A stretch of DNA of 64,000 nucleotides from Streptomyces abyssomicinicus (GTDB taxonomy: Bacteria > Actinomycetota > Actinomycetes > Streptomycetales > Streptomycetaceae), in contig NZ_BBZI01000009.1 in assembly GCF_008974245.1 (NCBI RefSeq), positions 364,135 through 428,134 on the forward strand, given 5' to 3'. The translations under genes and the position numbers were made by a program. This document shows, piece by piece, positions 23,993-37,756 of the stretch. Position 1 is the stretch's first letter, and each line of letters starts with the position of its first letter. The notes below the pieces were generated by a model. The model ran no database searches. It was not told where the DNA came from and was given only the letters and a program-made list of their open reading frames with translations.

Positions 23993-24727
23993 CTACTCGT
24001 CCTCGGCGAGCGTCAGCTCCACGCCGCCGACGAAGCCGGCGGAGAGGTTGTAGATGAAGGCGCCCAGCGTCGCCAGCGCCGTCACCAGCACCACGTTCAC
24101 CACCGCGATCACGCCGCTGAACATCAGCACGTTCGGGAGCGACAGGAAGGCCTGGAGGTCGAAGCCGTTGGACCCCTCCGAGCCGGTGGCCTCCGCGATG
24201 GTTCTGCCGACCGTGGAGAAGACGCCCATCGCGTCCATGACCAGCCACAGCACGGCCGAGGCCACCACCGTGCAGATGCCCAGCGCGATGGAGAGCAGGA
24301 AGCCGACCTTCATCACCGACCACGGATCCGCCTTGGCGACCCGCAGCCGCGCCTTGCGGGTGCGCGGCACCGGCTTGGCCCCGGTCCGCGGCCGCCGCAC
24401 CGCGACGGCGGGGGCGCCGCCCGAGGCGCCCGCCTCGTAGGCCTGCGGCGGGTGGTACGGCCCCGCGGCACCCTGGTGCCCCTGCCACTCCCCGGGCAGC
24501 GGCGACGTCGGCAGCGGCGTCACGTCGTGACGTCCCTGCGCCTGGGCCTGGGCCTGGCCGGGCTGCTCGTAGGGCTGGGTGGGCTGGGTCACGGTTCCCC
24601 CCTGGGATCCATGGATCGAATGGTCGCCCGCCGCCTGCTGCGGCGGGGCCTGCTCACGCGTGAAGGAGCCACGGCCGCCGCCGTCGGTCTCCCCACCGGT
24701 CGGTCCGGCGCCCGTGGCTCCGTTCAC
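23993..24727 (-). CDS. DUF3566 transmembrane protein
   Basis: A 244-residue membrane protein of the DUF3566 family found after gyrA throughout actinobacteria (M. tuberculosis Rv0007). About 130 N-terminal residues are disordered, Gln/Gly/Pro-rich. The conserved domain follows with two membrane helices: KVGFLLSIALGICTVVASAV near 150-172, and a second in VLMFSGVIAVVNVVLVTALA near 205-228. It ends ELTLAEDE. Function unknown. GTG start with GAGGAG upstream, 20 bases after gyrA, so cotranscribed. Confidence 0.92.
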   Translation of the reverse strand: MNGATGAGPTGGETDGGGRGSFTREQAPPQQAAGDHSIHGSQGGTVTQPTQPYEQPGQAQAQAQGRHDVTPLPTSPLPGEWQGHQGAAGPYHPPQAYEAGASGGAPAVAVRRPRTGAKPVPRTRKARLRVAKADPWSVMKVGFLLSIALGICTVVASAVLWLVMDAMGVFSTVGRTIAEATGSEGSNGFDLQAFLSLPNVLMFSGVIAVVNVVLVTALATLGAFIYNLSAGFVGGVELTLAEDE

Positions 24728-24747
24728 GCTCGTCTCACTCCTCGTGC

Positions 24748-27423
<2,676 letters not shown>

Positions 27424-27524
27424 TGCGGGTGAAGATCCTTCCTGGTGCGGTCAGCGATTGCCCAGCTACTCAGCTGCTCGGCCGTGCGGCCGGTCAGCTG
27501 TTCGACTGCTCAGCGGTGACCGAC

Positions 27525-29561
<2,037 letters not shown>

Positions 29562-30394
29562 GAAGCGCCCTTTCTGGCACAGCACAAGCCGTCCTCGCGG
29601 CCGATGACCCGACCGGAGCGGCTGCGGCATGTTGCGGTTTTTAGGCCTGGATCAGCGTTGCTCGGTGTGTGTCCCACAAGTGGGGCGGGATTGCGCTCCA
29701 GTCTACCGCTAGCGCCGACAGTGATGGGCCGTTGCGGGCACCTCAGTTCGCATGTGCCGCCCTGAACCGGACCGCACCGACTCCCCATATACGGGATGGG
29801 GCTCAAAGAGCCTCACAGCGGCACTCAGCCCTTCGCCTTGTCAACCCATGGCTACCGGAAGGTCACCTTCAGCGGCGCCCTCTTCGAACACCCGCCCTAT
29901 CCCTGATTTCCGCGGCGGTACGGGGCATTCCTGCGGGCGGAGGCGAGGGCCGCCGCTCCGTCTGCCGGGCCGGTCGAATGCCGCCGTTCCGTCTGCGGGG
30001 CGGCCAAGCCGGAGCCTCGTTCCGCCTGCGGGCAATCGTGCCGCTGGGGGCGGCACGGGTGGGCGCAGGCGGTGCGTGCGCACGTGACGGCTCGTACACG
30101 CAGGCTCAGCGCCTGCTGGGAAGGGGGCGGGTCGGGGGAACGAGAGAGTGCTGCTACCGGAGCTGTTCCTGCGCCGCACCGCGGTGTGGGGGCGGCCGCG
30201 CGCGGATGGGAGGCGTTCCGGCACCCGGGAAGGCACGGCGGCAAGGTTCCGGCAGCGACCGGCCGGGCGGCGCCCCGGGCGGCCGGGCGCCCCGCCGGTC
30301 CCCCGGTCCCGCCCCGGCGCCCGCACCCCCCGGGCGGCGCGCAGGGAACGCGAACGTCAGCCTCGCGAAGGCACTGCCCCGTGGGAGCGCGGCG
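29562..30394. other. long leader/intergenic region upstream of gyrB
   Basis: No credible gene lies in these 833 bases. It includes a perfect 13-base palindrome (29858-29870), a three-copy imperfect repeat of a TCCGTCTGCGGGGC-like unit between about 29950 and 30035, and a GTGCCGC/GCGGCAC hairpin (30038-30056). The supercoiling-responsive gyrB promoter should be here, nearer 29650-29800 where AT content rises. Confidence 0.5.
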
Positions 30395-31000
30395 TCACCA
30401 GTCGTGGGAGCCGCGGGAACCGGACGCCCGCAACGGGCCGTACCGCGGTCGCACCGCCCCCGCCGGCCCCAGCACCTTGATCACCCGCACCGCCCCGTGC
30501 CCCAGATCGCCGTTCAGCCGCGCCACCAGCTGCGGCGCCAGCAACCGCAGGTTCGCCGCCCACGCGGAGGAGTCGCACCGCACGACCAGCACCCGCTCGT
30601 CCTCGTCGTACCGCTCCGGCGAACAGTGGTTGGCCACGTCGTCGCCCACGATCTGCGGCCACCGCCCCATGACCCCGCCGACCGCCGCCGGTCGCTCCCA
30701 GCCCCGCTCCGTCACGAGCCGGTTGATCGCCGCGCCGAGCGCCATCGGATCCCGCCCGTCGCCCCGCGACCCGGACCGCGCACCGCGCCGCCCGGCTCCC
30801 GCGCCCTTGCCCTGCCGCGTCGCCTCGCCCCGCGCCCGCGCCTGCTCCCGGGCCGCCCGCAGGGCGACACGGGCGAGGTCCACCCCGGACGGCTGGCCCT
30901 TGCCGCCACCAGAACCCGCGGCAGGAGCGCCTCCGGCACCGGAACCGGCGCCGGCCCCGCCCGCCGCCGCGGAACCCCCGCTTCCCGAACCCGTCGTCAC
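30395..31000 (-). CDS. DUF721 / DciA-like protein
   Basis: A 201-residue protein. About 95 N-terminal residues are Gly/Ser/Arg-rich and disordered. The DUF721 domain follows, with WPQIVGDDVANHCSPERYDE, VRCDSSAWAANLRLLAPQLV and the end VRVIKVLGPAG. DciA proteins are ancestral loaders of the replicative helicase, and the gene's place between recF and gyrB fits a replication role. Its GTG overlaps the recF stop (GTGA). The domain is clear; loader activity is inferred from the family. Confidence 0.9.
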   Translation of the reverse strand: MTTGSGSGGSAAAGGAGAGSGAGGAPAAGSGGGKGQPSGVDLARVALRAAREQARARGEATRQGKGAGAGRRGARSGSRGDGRDPMALGAAINRLVTERGWERPAAVGGVMGRWPQIVGDDVANHCSPERYDEDERVLVVRCDSSAWAANLRLLAPQLVARLNGDLGHGAVRVIKVLGPAGAVRPRYGPLRASGSRGSHDW

Positions 31001-32118
31001 GCCCGCTCCACCGTCCCCTCGGCGACCCGGAACCGCGCCCCGGTCAACGCCGCCGGCACGTCCTCGTCCACCGCCGCCGTCACCATCACCTGCTCGGCCG
31101 GCGCGACCAGCTCCGCCAGCCGGTCCCGCCGTCGCGCGTCCAGCTCGGCGAAGACGTCGTCCAGGATCAGCACCGGCTCGTTGCCCTCGGCCCGCAGCAG
31201 TTCGTAGGAGGCGAGCCGCAGGGCCAGCGCGTACGACCAGGACTCGCCGTGCGACGCGTACCCCTTGGCCGGCAGCCGCCCCAGCCGCAGCACCAGGTCG
31301 TCCCGGTGCGGCCCGGCCAGCGTCACGCCCCGTTCGATCTCCTGCTTGCGCACCCCGGCCAGCGCCTCCAGCAACTGCTGGTACAGCTCCTCGCGGGTGT
31401 GCCCCTCGCCGGGCGCGGACGCCTTGTACTCCAGCGCGACCGGCCCGCCGCCGGGGGCCAGCTGCTCGTACGCCTTGTCGGACAGCGGCTGCAGGACGGC
31501 GATCAGGTCGAGCCGCTGCGCCAGCAGCTCGGCCCCCACCTGGGCCAGGTGCTGGTCCCAGATGTCCAGCGTGGACATGTCCATGTTCCGTCCGCCATGG
31601 CGGCGGGCCAGCGCGGCGGACTTCAGCAGGGTGTTGCGCTGCTTGAGCACCCGCTCGTAGTCGGACCGGACGCCCGCCATGCGCGGGGAGCGCGCGGTGA
31701 CCAGTTCGTCCAGGAACCGCCGCCGCTCGCCGGGGTCGCCCTTGACCAGCGCGAGGTCCTCCGGCGCGAACAGCACCGTGCGCAGTATGCCCAGCACGTC
31801 ACGGGGCCTGACCTGCGAGGAACGGTTGATCCGGGCCCGGTTGGCGCGGCCCGGGTTGAGCTCCAGCTCGATCAGCTGCTGCCGGTCCCCCTGCCGGACC
31901 TGGGCCCGCACGATCGCCCGCTCGGCGCCCATCCGCACCAGGGGCGCGTCCGAGGAGACCCGGTGACTGCCCAGGGTCGCCAGGTAGCCGACGGCCTCGA
32001 CCAGATTGGTCTTGCCCTGCCCGTTGGGTCCCACGAACGCCGTGACGCCCGGGCCGAGAGGGACCTCGGCCCGGGCGTACGAGCGGAAGTCGGCCAGCGA
32101 GAGATGCGTGACATGCAT
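30997..32118 (-). CDS. recF: DNA replication and repair protein RecF
   Basis: A 373-residue SMC-like ATPase that helps load RecA at gaps. Walker A is FVGPNGQGKTN (about 29-39), Walker B is EPVLILDDVFAELDARRR (about 315-330), and between them lie the coiled-coil lobes and the signature region YASHGESWSYALALR. ATG 32118. It is separated from gnd by a strong hairpin and overlaps the next gene by 4 bases. Confidence 0.96.
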   Translation of the reverse strand: MHVTHLSLADFRSYARAEVPLGPGVTAFVGPNGQGKTNLVEAVGYLATLGSHRVSSDAPLVRMGAERAIVRAQVRQGDRQQLIELELNPGRANRARINRSSQVRPRDVLGILRTVLFAPEDLALVKGDPGERRRFLDELVTARSPRMAGVRSDYERVLKQRNTLLKSAALARRHGGRNMDMSTLDIWDQHLAQVGAELLAQRLDLIAVLQPLSDKAYEQLAPGGGPVALEYKASAPGEGHTREELYQQLLEALAGVRKQEIERGVTLAGPHRDDLVLRLGRLPAKGYASHGESWSYALALRLASYELLRAEGNEPVLILDDVFAELDARRRDRLAELVAPAEQVMVTAAVDEDVPAALTGARFRVAEGTVERA

Positions 32119-32161
32119 GGACGGGCGCCGACCTCCCCGGCGTGGACTGCTAGGCGGTGCG

Positions 32162-32191
32162 GGGGTCCTGCCCTGCTACGGGCAGGACCCC
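32162..32191 (-). terminator. terminator of gnd
   Basis: GGGGTCCTGCCC and GGGCAGGACCCC form a perfect 12-bp stem with a 6-base loop, starting 14 bases past the gnd stop. Confidence 0.8.
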
Positions 32192-32204
32192 GTGGTGCTG
32201 CGGA

Positions 32205-33080
32205 CTACTTCTGCGTGACCGCGTGGCCGCCGAACTGGTTGCGCAGGGCGGCGATCATCTTCATCTGCGGGGAGTCCTCCTGGCGGGAGGCGAACCGGGC
32301 GAAGAGGGAGGCGGTGATGGCGGGCAGCGGGACCGAGTTGTCGATGGCGGCCTCGACCGTCCAGCGGCCCTCGCCGGAGTCCTGGGCGAAGCCGCGGAGC
32401 TTCTCCAGGTGCTCGTCCTCGTCGAGGGCGTTGACGGCGAGGTCGAGGAGCCAGGAGCGGATGACGGTGCCCTCACGCCAGGAGCGGAAGATCTCCCGGA
32501 CGTCGGTCACCGAGTCGACCGCCTCCAGCAGCTCCCAGCCCTCGGCGTAGGCCTGCATCATGGCGTACTCGATGCCGTTGTGGACCATCTTCGCGAAGTG
32601 GCCCGCGCCGACCTTGCCGGCGTGCACGGCGCCGAAGTCGCCCTCGGGCTTCAGGGCGTCCAGTACCGGCTGCACCTTGGCCACGTGCTCGGCCTCGCCG
32701 CCGTACATCAGGGCGTAGCCGTTGGCGAGGCCGTGGACACCGCCGGAGACGCCGCAGTCCACGAAGCCGATGCCCTTCTCGGCCAGCTCCGCGGCGTGCT
32801 TCTCGTCGTCCGTCCAGCGGGAGTTGCCACCGTCGACCACCACGTCACCGGGCTCGAGGAGCTCACCCAGTTCGTCGATGGTGGACTGGGTCGCGGCACC
32901 CGCCGGGACCATCACCCACACCACACGCGGAGCCGGCAGGCTGTCCACAAGCTCACGCAGGCTGTGGACGTCCGCGACGTCCGGGTTGCGGTCGTATCCC
33001 ACGACGGTGTGGCCGGCGCGGCGAATGCGCTCGCGCATGTTGCCGCCCATCTTGCCGAGGCCGACGAGACCGAGCTCCAT
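32205..33080 (-). CDS. gnd: 6-phosphogluconate dehydrogenase, decarboxylating (short form)
   Basis: A 291-residue oxidative pentose-phosphate enzyme making ribulose 5-phosphate, CO2 and NAD(P)H. The nucleotide loop GLVGLGKMGGNM, VDGGNSRWTDD, the substrate stretch GVSGGVHGLANGYALM and the catalytic lysine in HFAKMVHNGIEYAMM are present. It is the short, about 300-residue type rather than the 470-residue E. coli type. ATG 33080 has AAAGGGA upstream. gnd between dnaN and recF is a Streptomyces feature. Confidence 0.95.
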   Translation of the reverse strand: MELGLVGLGKMGGNMRERIRRAGHTVVGYDRNPDVADVHSLRELVDSLPAPRVVWVMVPAGAATQSTIDELGELLEPGDVVVDGGNSRWTDDEKHAAELAEKGIGFVDCGVSGGVHGLANGYALMYGGEAEHVAKVQPVLDALKPEGDFGAVHAGKVGAGHFAKMVHNGIEYAMMQAYAEGWELLEAVDSVTDVREIFRSWREGTVIRSWLLDLAVNALDEDEHLEKLRGFAQDSGEGRWTVEAAIDNSVPLPAITASLFARFASRQEDSPQMKMIAALRNQFGGHAVTQK

Positions 33081-33272
33081 CAGTTGTTCCCTTTGGTTGC
33101 GAGTGGGGTGTGGGCGCGTTCCGGCACCCACGTCCGAGCGTAAACCCGGCTCCGCACCGCCACCCGATGGGCGGCCCCTTGACCTAGTGCTTCGACCGGT
33201 GCCGGGCGGTGCCGCGTACGGCGCCGCCCGCCCCGGCCGGGCCCGAAGGTTCCGGATCCGGCCGGAAAACGG

Positions 33273-33310
33273 CTCCGCGGTGCGCGGGGCAGCCCCCATG
33301 CACCGCGGAG
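33273..33310 (-). terminator. terminator of dnaN
   Basis: CTCCGCGGTGC pairs with GCACCGCGGAG, with an inner GGGGC/CCCC stem, just 11 bases past the dnaN stop. Confidence 0.75.
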
Positions 33311-33320
33311 AGACCGCAGG

Positions 33321-34451
33321 TCAGCCGCTGAGGCGGACCGGCATGATCAGGTACTTGTAGGCCTCGTCGGCCTCCGCGTCCACCGCCGGCTTGCCGCTGA
33401 GCAGCGCCGGCTTGGTCGACGTGGTGAAGGACAGCTGGGCGACCGGGGAGTCGATGGCGCTCAGGCCGTCCAGCAGGAACGTCGGGTTGAAGGCGATCGA
33501 GATGTCGTCGCCGTCCAGGTTGGCGTCGACCTTTTCCACAGCCTGTGCGTCGTCGCTGGAGCCGGCCTCCAGGATCAGCACACCCTGTTCGAAGGTGAGC
33601 CGGACCGGGGTGTTCCGCTCGGCGACCAGGGCCACGCGCTTGACGGCCTCGACGAACGGGGCGGTCTCGATGGTGGCCACGCTGTTGAACTCGGTCGGGA
33701 AGAGTGTCCGGTACTTCGGGAGGTCGCCCTCCAGCAGCCGCGTGGTGGTGCGGCGGCCGGCGCCCTCGAAGCCGATCAGGCCCTCGCCCTTGCCGGAGCC
33801 GGAGAGCGCCAGGATGACATTGTCACCGCCGGTCAGCGCCTTGGCGGTGTCCAGCAGCGTCTTGGCGGGCACCAGGGCGACGGCGGAGGTGTCCGGGTTC
33901 TCCGGCTTCCACAGGAACTCGCGGACCGCGAAGCGGTAGCGGTCGGTGGAGGCCAGGGTGACCGTGTCGCCCTCGATCTCGATGCGCACACCGGTCAGCA
34001 CCGGCAGGGTGTCGTCACGGCCCGCGGCGATGGCGACCTGCGCGGCGGCCGCGGCGAAGACCTCGCCGGGGACCGTGCCGGTGGCGTTCGGCATCTGCGG
34101 GAGGGCCGGGTACTCCTCCACAGGGAGGGTGTGGAGGGTGAACCGGGACGAGCCGCAGACCACCGTCGCCCGCACGCCGTCGGTGGAGATCTCCACCGGG
34201 CGGTTGGGGAGGGCGCGGCAGATGTCGGCGAGGAGGCGGCCGGAGACGAGCACCGTGCCCTCCTCCTCCACCTCGGCCTCCACCGAGACGCGGGCCGAGA
34301 CCTCGTAGTCGAAGCTGGAGAGGCTCAGCTGCCCGTCCTCGGCCTTCAGCAGCAGGCCCGCGAGGACCGGGGCCGGCGGACGGGCGGGCAGGCTGCGCGC
34401 AGCCCAGGCCACCGCCTCCGCGAGTACGTCGCGTTCCACCCGGATCTTCAC
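33321..34451 (-). CDS. dnaN: DNA polymerase III beta subunit (sliding clamp)
   Basis: A 376-residue clamp with three DnaN domains. Recognisable pieces are LAEAVAWAARSLPARP at the start, LVSGRLLADICRALPN, FTLHTLPVEEYPALP and the end YKYLIMPVRLSG, which forms the partner-binding pocket. I use the GTG at 34451 because AGGAGG lies 8 bases upstream and the protein then starts MKIRVERD as in relatives. Transcribed away from oriC. Confidence 0.97.
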   Translation of the reverse strand: MKIRVERDVLAEAVAWAARSLPARPPAPVLAGLLLKAEDGQLSLSSFDYEVSARVSVEAEVEEEGTVLVSGRLLADICRALPNRPVEISTDGVRATVVCGSSRFTLHTLPVEEYPALPQMPNATGTVPGEVFAAAAAQVAIAAGRDDTLPVLTGVRIEIEGDTVTLASTDRYRFAVREFLWKPENPDTSAVALVPAKTLLDTAKALTGGDNVILALSGSGKGEGLIGFEGAGRRTTTRLLEGDLPKYRTLFPTEFNSVATIETAPFVEAVKRVALVAERNTPVRLTFEQGVLILEAGSSDDAQAVEKVDANLDGDDISIAFNPTFLLDGLSAIDSPVAQLSFTTSTKPALLSGKPAVDAEADEAYKYLIMPVRLSG

Positions 34452-35294
34452 CGTTGCCGCCTCCTGCTGTTGCCGGCGTCCCTCGCCCTGCTGGCCTTCG
34501 TCGGTGGTGTAGCTGGCTCCCTGGGAGGGGAGGACCACCGGGGACCAGTCTGACGCATCCCGCTGACAGCTGTTGCCGCTCGGGTCAAGTCGAGCAGGAG
34601 CCCGCCCGGACCGCTCGAGCCCAGTTGTGCACAGGACCCGCTTCGAAACGAATTCCCGGCTCTCTCAGGTTGGGAGTAGTAGTAGGGGCTGTGGATACCG
34701 TGGATAACCCCGTTTTCGCAGGTCAGAGTCGGTTTTTTATCCACTGGGCCTGTGGGTGGACCCGGTGGACAACCGGGGGTATCTGTGGACGGGGGAAAGT
34801 TCTGCACAGCCCGTGCACAGGGAGGGCCGACTTCTCCCCAGCTGCGTCCCCAACTTTTCCCCGGTTTCCCACACCCCCCTCCAGCAACCTCGTGTGACGC
34901 CTTTCACTCCGAGCAGTGACCGGGGCCTCGACGTTGTCGAACAGTGGACAGCGGTGTGGAGAACCGGCGGTTCACTGGGGACAAGCCGCCTGTTCCTGTG
35001 GGTGACCGGTGGACAACTCCGCGAGGCGGTTGTGGACCACTGGGCTGTCCACAGGTTGTGGAAACTCTTCGTCCACGAATCCACATGGCGCTGACCAGTT
35101 CTGATGAGCGATCACCGGCGTTACCTGTGGACACATTCTGGACAACCTGGGTCTCCCCAGGCTGTGGATCCGAGAAAGTGGCCCAATCTGTGGAGGAAGA
35201 CCGTAACCCCGGGCCAGGTCGAACGACATGGTCGGGTGTTCCCGTCCCGAGGGTGCCCCCGACCGGGGCCGGCGGGCCGTCACAGGTCATGAAA
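34452..35294. other. oriC: chromosomal replication origin oriC
   Basis: The dnaN-dnaA spacer holds about 17 nine-base DnaA boxes in two clusters. The left cluster is at 34690, 34699, 34737, 34764 and 34784. The right cluster is at 34943, 34955, 35008, 35031, 35045, 35057, 35069, 35077, 35126, 35137, 35163 and 35189. About 150 bases separate them. Most read TGTGGA-NNN on the minus sense; 34737, 35045, 35069 and 35077 are in the other orientation. Few match TTGTCCACA exactly; weak boxes bound cooperatively are typical of Streptomyces oriC. There is no long AT-rich block; the T-run at 34733-34740 is the most AT-rich spot. Confidence 0.95.
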
Positions 35295-35323
35295 AGCGCC
35301 CCGGAGACGAACTCCGGGGCGCT
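35295..35323 (-). terminator. terminator of dnaA at the oriC edge
   Basis: AGCGCCCCGGAG and CTCCGGGGCGCT form a 12-bp perfect stem with a 5-base loop. On the minus strand it is followed by TTTT. It should stop dnaA transcripts before they enter oriC. The 264 bases from here to the dnaA stop hold only GGCGACGG-type short repeats and no gene. Confidence 0.8.
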
Positions 35324-35587
35324 CAGGGGGTGTGAGAGGGCGTGGAAGGGCTTTGCCGGGCCAGGCCGGGTCGGCCCAGTCCGGGCCGACGGCGGGGCGG
35401 GCAGGCGTCCGACGGCAGGCGACGGGGCGACGGGCGACGGCAGGCGACGGGCTACGGGTCGGTGCGCCGCCAGGCGGTGGCCGGGGCGCAGAAGGGGCCA
35501 GGGGCGAGGGGCCAGGGGGTCGCCGCGGCCAGCCACCTGGCCGGGCTGCCGGGAAGCCCCACGGACCCGGCCTGAGGACAGGCCGGG

Positions 35588-37756
35588 TCAGCCGTTCTTG
35601 ATGCGGTTGGTCAGCTCGGTGACCTGGTTGTAGATGGAGCGCCGCTCGGCCATCAGCGCACGGATCTTCCGGTCGGCGTGCATCACCGTGGTGTGGTCGC
35701 GGCCGCCGAACTGCGCGCCGATCTTCGGCAGCGACAGGTCGGTGAGCTCACGGCACAGGTACATGGCGATCTGCCGTGCCGTCACCAGCGCCCGCCCGCG
35801 GGAGGTCCCGCACAGGTCCTCGACGGTCAGGCCGAAGTAGTCCGCGGTGGCCGCCATGATGGCCGACGCGGTGATCTCGGGTGCCGAGTCCTCGCCGCCG
35901 GGGATCAGGTCCTTCAGCACGATCTCGGTCAGGCCCAGGTCAACCGGCTGGCGGTTCAGGGAGGCGAAGGCCGTCACCCGGATCAGCGCACCCTCGAGCT
36001 CGCGGATGTTCCGCGAGATCCGGGAGGCGATGAACTCCAGTACCTCCGGCGGAGCGTTCAGCTGCTCCTGCACCGCCTTCTTACGGAGGATCGCGATCCG
36101 GGTCTCCAGCTCGGGAGGCTGGACGTCGGTGATCAGACCCCACTCGAAGCGGTTTCGCAGCCGGTCCTCGAGCGTCACCAGCTGTTTGGGCGGCCGGTCG
36201 CTGGAGAGGACGATCTGCTTGTTGGCGTTGTGCAGGGTGTTGAAGGTGTGGAAGAACTCCTCCTGCGTCGACTCCTTGTCCGCCAGGAACTGGATGTCGT
36301 CGACCAGCAGGATGTCCATCTCCCGGTACCGCTTGCGGAAGCTGTCGCCCTTGCCGTCGCGGATCGAGTTGATGAACTCGTTGGTGAACTCCTCCGAGCT
36401 CACGTACCGCACCCGGGTACCGGGGTAGAGGCTACGCGCGTAATGCCCGATGGCGTGGAGCAGATGGGTCTTGCCCAGCCCCGACTCCCCGTAGATGAAG
36501 AGAGGGTTGTACGCCTTGGCGGGCGCCTCGGCGACCGCCACCGCGGCGGCGTGCGCGAAGCGGTTCGAGGCGCCGATGACGAACGTCTCGAACAAGTACT
36601 TGGGATTCAGCCTGGCTGCGGGCTCGCCGACGCCCGGCGTCCCCGAACCACCGGAACCCACCAGCGAGGAGGGCGACGGGGAGGGGCCCGAGGAGAGCGA
36701 CGAGGGCGAGGCGGGCTTGGGCGGGTAGCCGTCGTAACCCCGCTCGAAGTCGGGTCGTTCGTACCCGCCGTCCACACGCTGGGGACGCTCGTACTCCGTC
36801 CGGTCCGGGCGTTCCTGCTGCCGTGCGTCGCGGACGTCGCGAGCGTCGCGGGCGTCGCGGGCGTCGCGGCCCTCACGGTCGTAGTCGGTCGGGCGCTCGT
36901 AGTCGGAGCGGTCGTACTCCGGCCGCTCGTAATCCTTACGGTCGCCGCGGTCGCCGCGGTCGCCGCGGTCGGGCCGGTCGTACTCCGAGCGCTCGGCGCC
37001 GGCGCGGTCGGCGGCGCCGCGGTCGTACTCACCCCGGTCGTACTCGCCGCGGTCGTAGTCGCGCCGCTCACCGCCCCGCCGGTCGTACTCGGAGCGGGGG
37101 AGGTCCTGGCGGTCGTACTCGCCGGGACGGCCGTACGGCGGGCGGGGCCGGCCGTAGTTCTGGCCGCCGTAGCCCTGCGTGCCGTAGTCCGGGGCGCCGT
37201 AGTCCTGGCCGCCGCCGTACTCCTGGGCGGAGGACGGGGAGGCGTACGGGTCGCGGTCCGGGAAGCCCAGCGGCTGCTGCTGCCAGCCGAAGTCGTGCTG
37301 GCCCGCGCGCGGCCAGGCGCCGGGTGCCTGGCGCTGGTGGTCCGGGTAGGCCGGGCGTGCGGTGGGCAGCTGCTCCTGCCGCGCGTCGGGCGCGGACTCC
37401 CGCAGTGGCGTGGCCGTCGGACCCTCGGGCTCCTCCTGACCACCGCCCGCCGGAGACGGGGAAGGGGCCGGCGGCTCACCCATGGAGGTGTCGACGGTGA
37501 TCGCGATCCGGATCGGACGCCCGCACTCGCGGCTCAGCATGTCGCTGACCACCGGGGCGAGCCTGTTCTCCAGCACGGTCTTCGCGTACTCGTTCGGGAC
37601 GGCGAGCAGAGCGGTGTCGGCGACCAGAGCCAACGGCTGGCAGGTGCGCAGCCACCGCTCGTCCTTGGGCTCGACCCCCTGCTCGCGGCCCTCACCCAGG
37701 AGCCCGTCAAGCACCCGGGGCCACACTGCGGCAAGATCGGCGGGTACGTCAGCCAC
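35588..37756 (-). CDS. dnaA: chromosomal replication initiator DnaA
   Basis: A 722-residue initiator, far longer than the 450-500 of most bacteria because of domain II. Domain I is about residues 1-95. Domain II (about 96-380) is disordered and rich in Tyr-Asp-Arg, Asp-Arg-Gly and Arg-Asp-Ala repeats. Domain III (from about 383) has Walker A GESGLGKTHL (about 422) and Walker B ILLVDDIQF. Domain IV has IAMYLCRELTDLSLPKIG and the DNA-recognition loop GGRDHTTVMHADRKI (to about 700). GTG 37756 gives the MADVPADLAAVWPRVL start seen in relatives. Confidence 0.97.
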   Translation of the reverse strand: MADVPADLAAVWPRVLDGLLGEGREQGVEPKDERWLRTCQPLALVADTALLAVPNEYAKTVLENRLAPVVSDMLSRECGRPIRIAITVDTSMGEPPAPSPSPAGGGQEEPEGPTATPLRESAPDARQEQLPTARPAYPDHQRQAPGAWPRAGQHDFGWQQQPLGFPDRDPYASPSSAQEYGGGQDYGAPDYGTQGYGGQNYGRPRPPYGRPGEYDRQDLPRSEYDRRGGERRDYDRGEYDRGEYDRGAADRAGAERSEYDRPDRGDRGDRGDRKDYERPEYDRSDYERPTDYDREGRDARDARDARDVRDARQQERPDRTEYERPQRVDGGYERPDFERGYDGYPPKPASPSSLSSGPSPSPSSLVGSGGSGTPGVGEPAARLNPKYLFETFVIGASNRFAHAAAVAVAEAPAKAYNPLFIYGESGLGKTHLLHAIGHYARSLYPGTRVRYVSSEEFTNEFINSIRDGKGDSFRKRYREMDILLVDDIQFLADKESTQEEFFHTFNTLHNANKQIVLSSDRPPKQLVTLEDRLRNRFEWGLITDVQPPELETRIAILRKKAVQEQLNAPPEVLEFIASRISRNIRELEGALIRVTAFASLNRQPVDLGLTEIVLKDLIPGGEDSAPEITASAIMAATADYFGLTVEDLCGTSRGRALVTARQIAMYLCRELTDLSLPKIGAQFGGRDHTTVMHADRKIRALMAERRSIYNQVTELTNRIKNG
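36825..36869 (-). repeat. 9-bp repeat array in dnaA domain II
   Basis: Five 9-base units of GCGTCGCGG type (36825, 36834, 36843, 36852, 36861) encode Arg-Asp-Ala/Val steps. A second 9-base array coding Asp-Arg-Gly lies near 36940-36970. Confidence 0.85.

Noticed and set aside
29841..30326. Minus-strand 161-codon frame upstream of gyrB
   Set aside because: Codon use is not that of neighbouring genes, the frame covers degenerate repeats and has no convincing start; treated as non-coding.
32941..32971. DnaA-box-like pair CTGTCCACA / TGTGGACGT within gnd
   Set aside because: It lies in conserved coding sequence of gnd, where such nonamers arise from Leu-Ser-Thr/Val codons in a GC-rich genome; not counted as regulatory.
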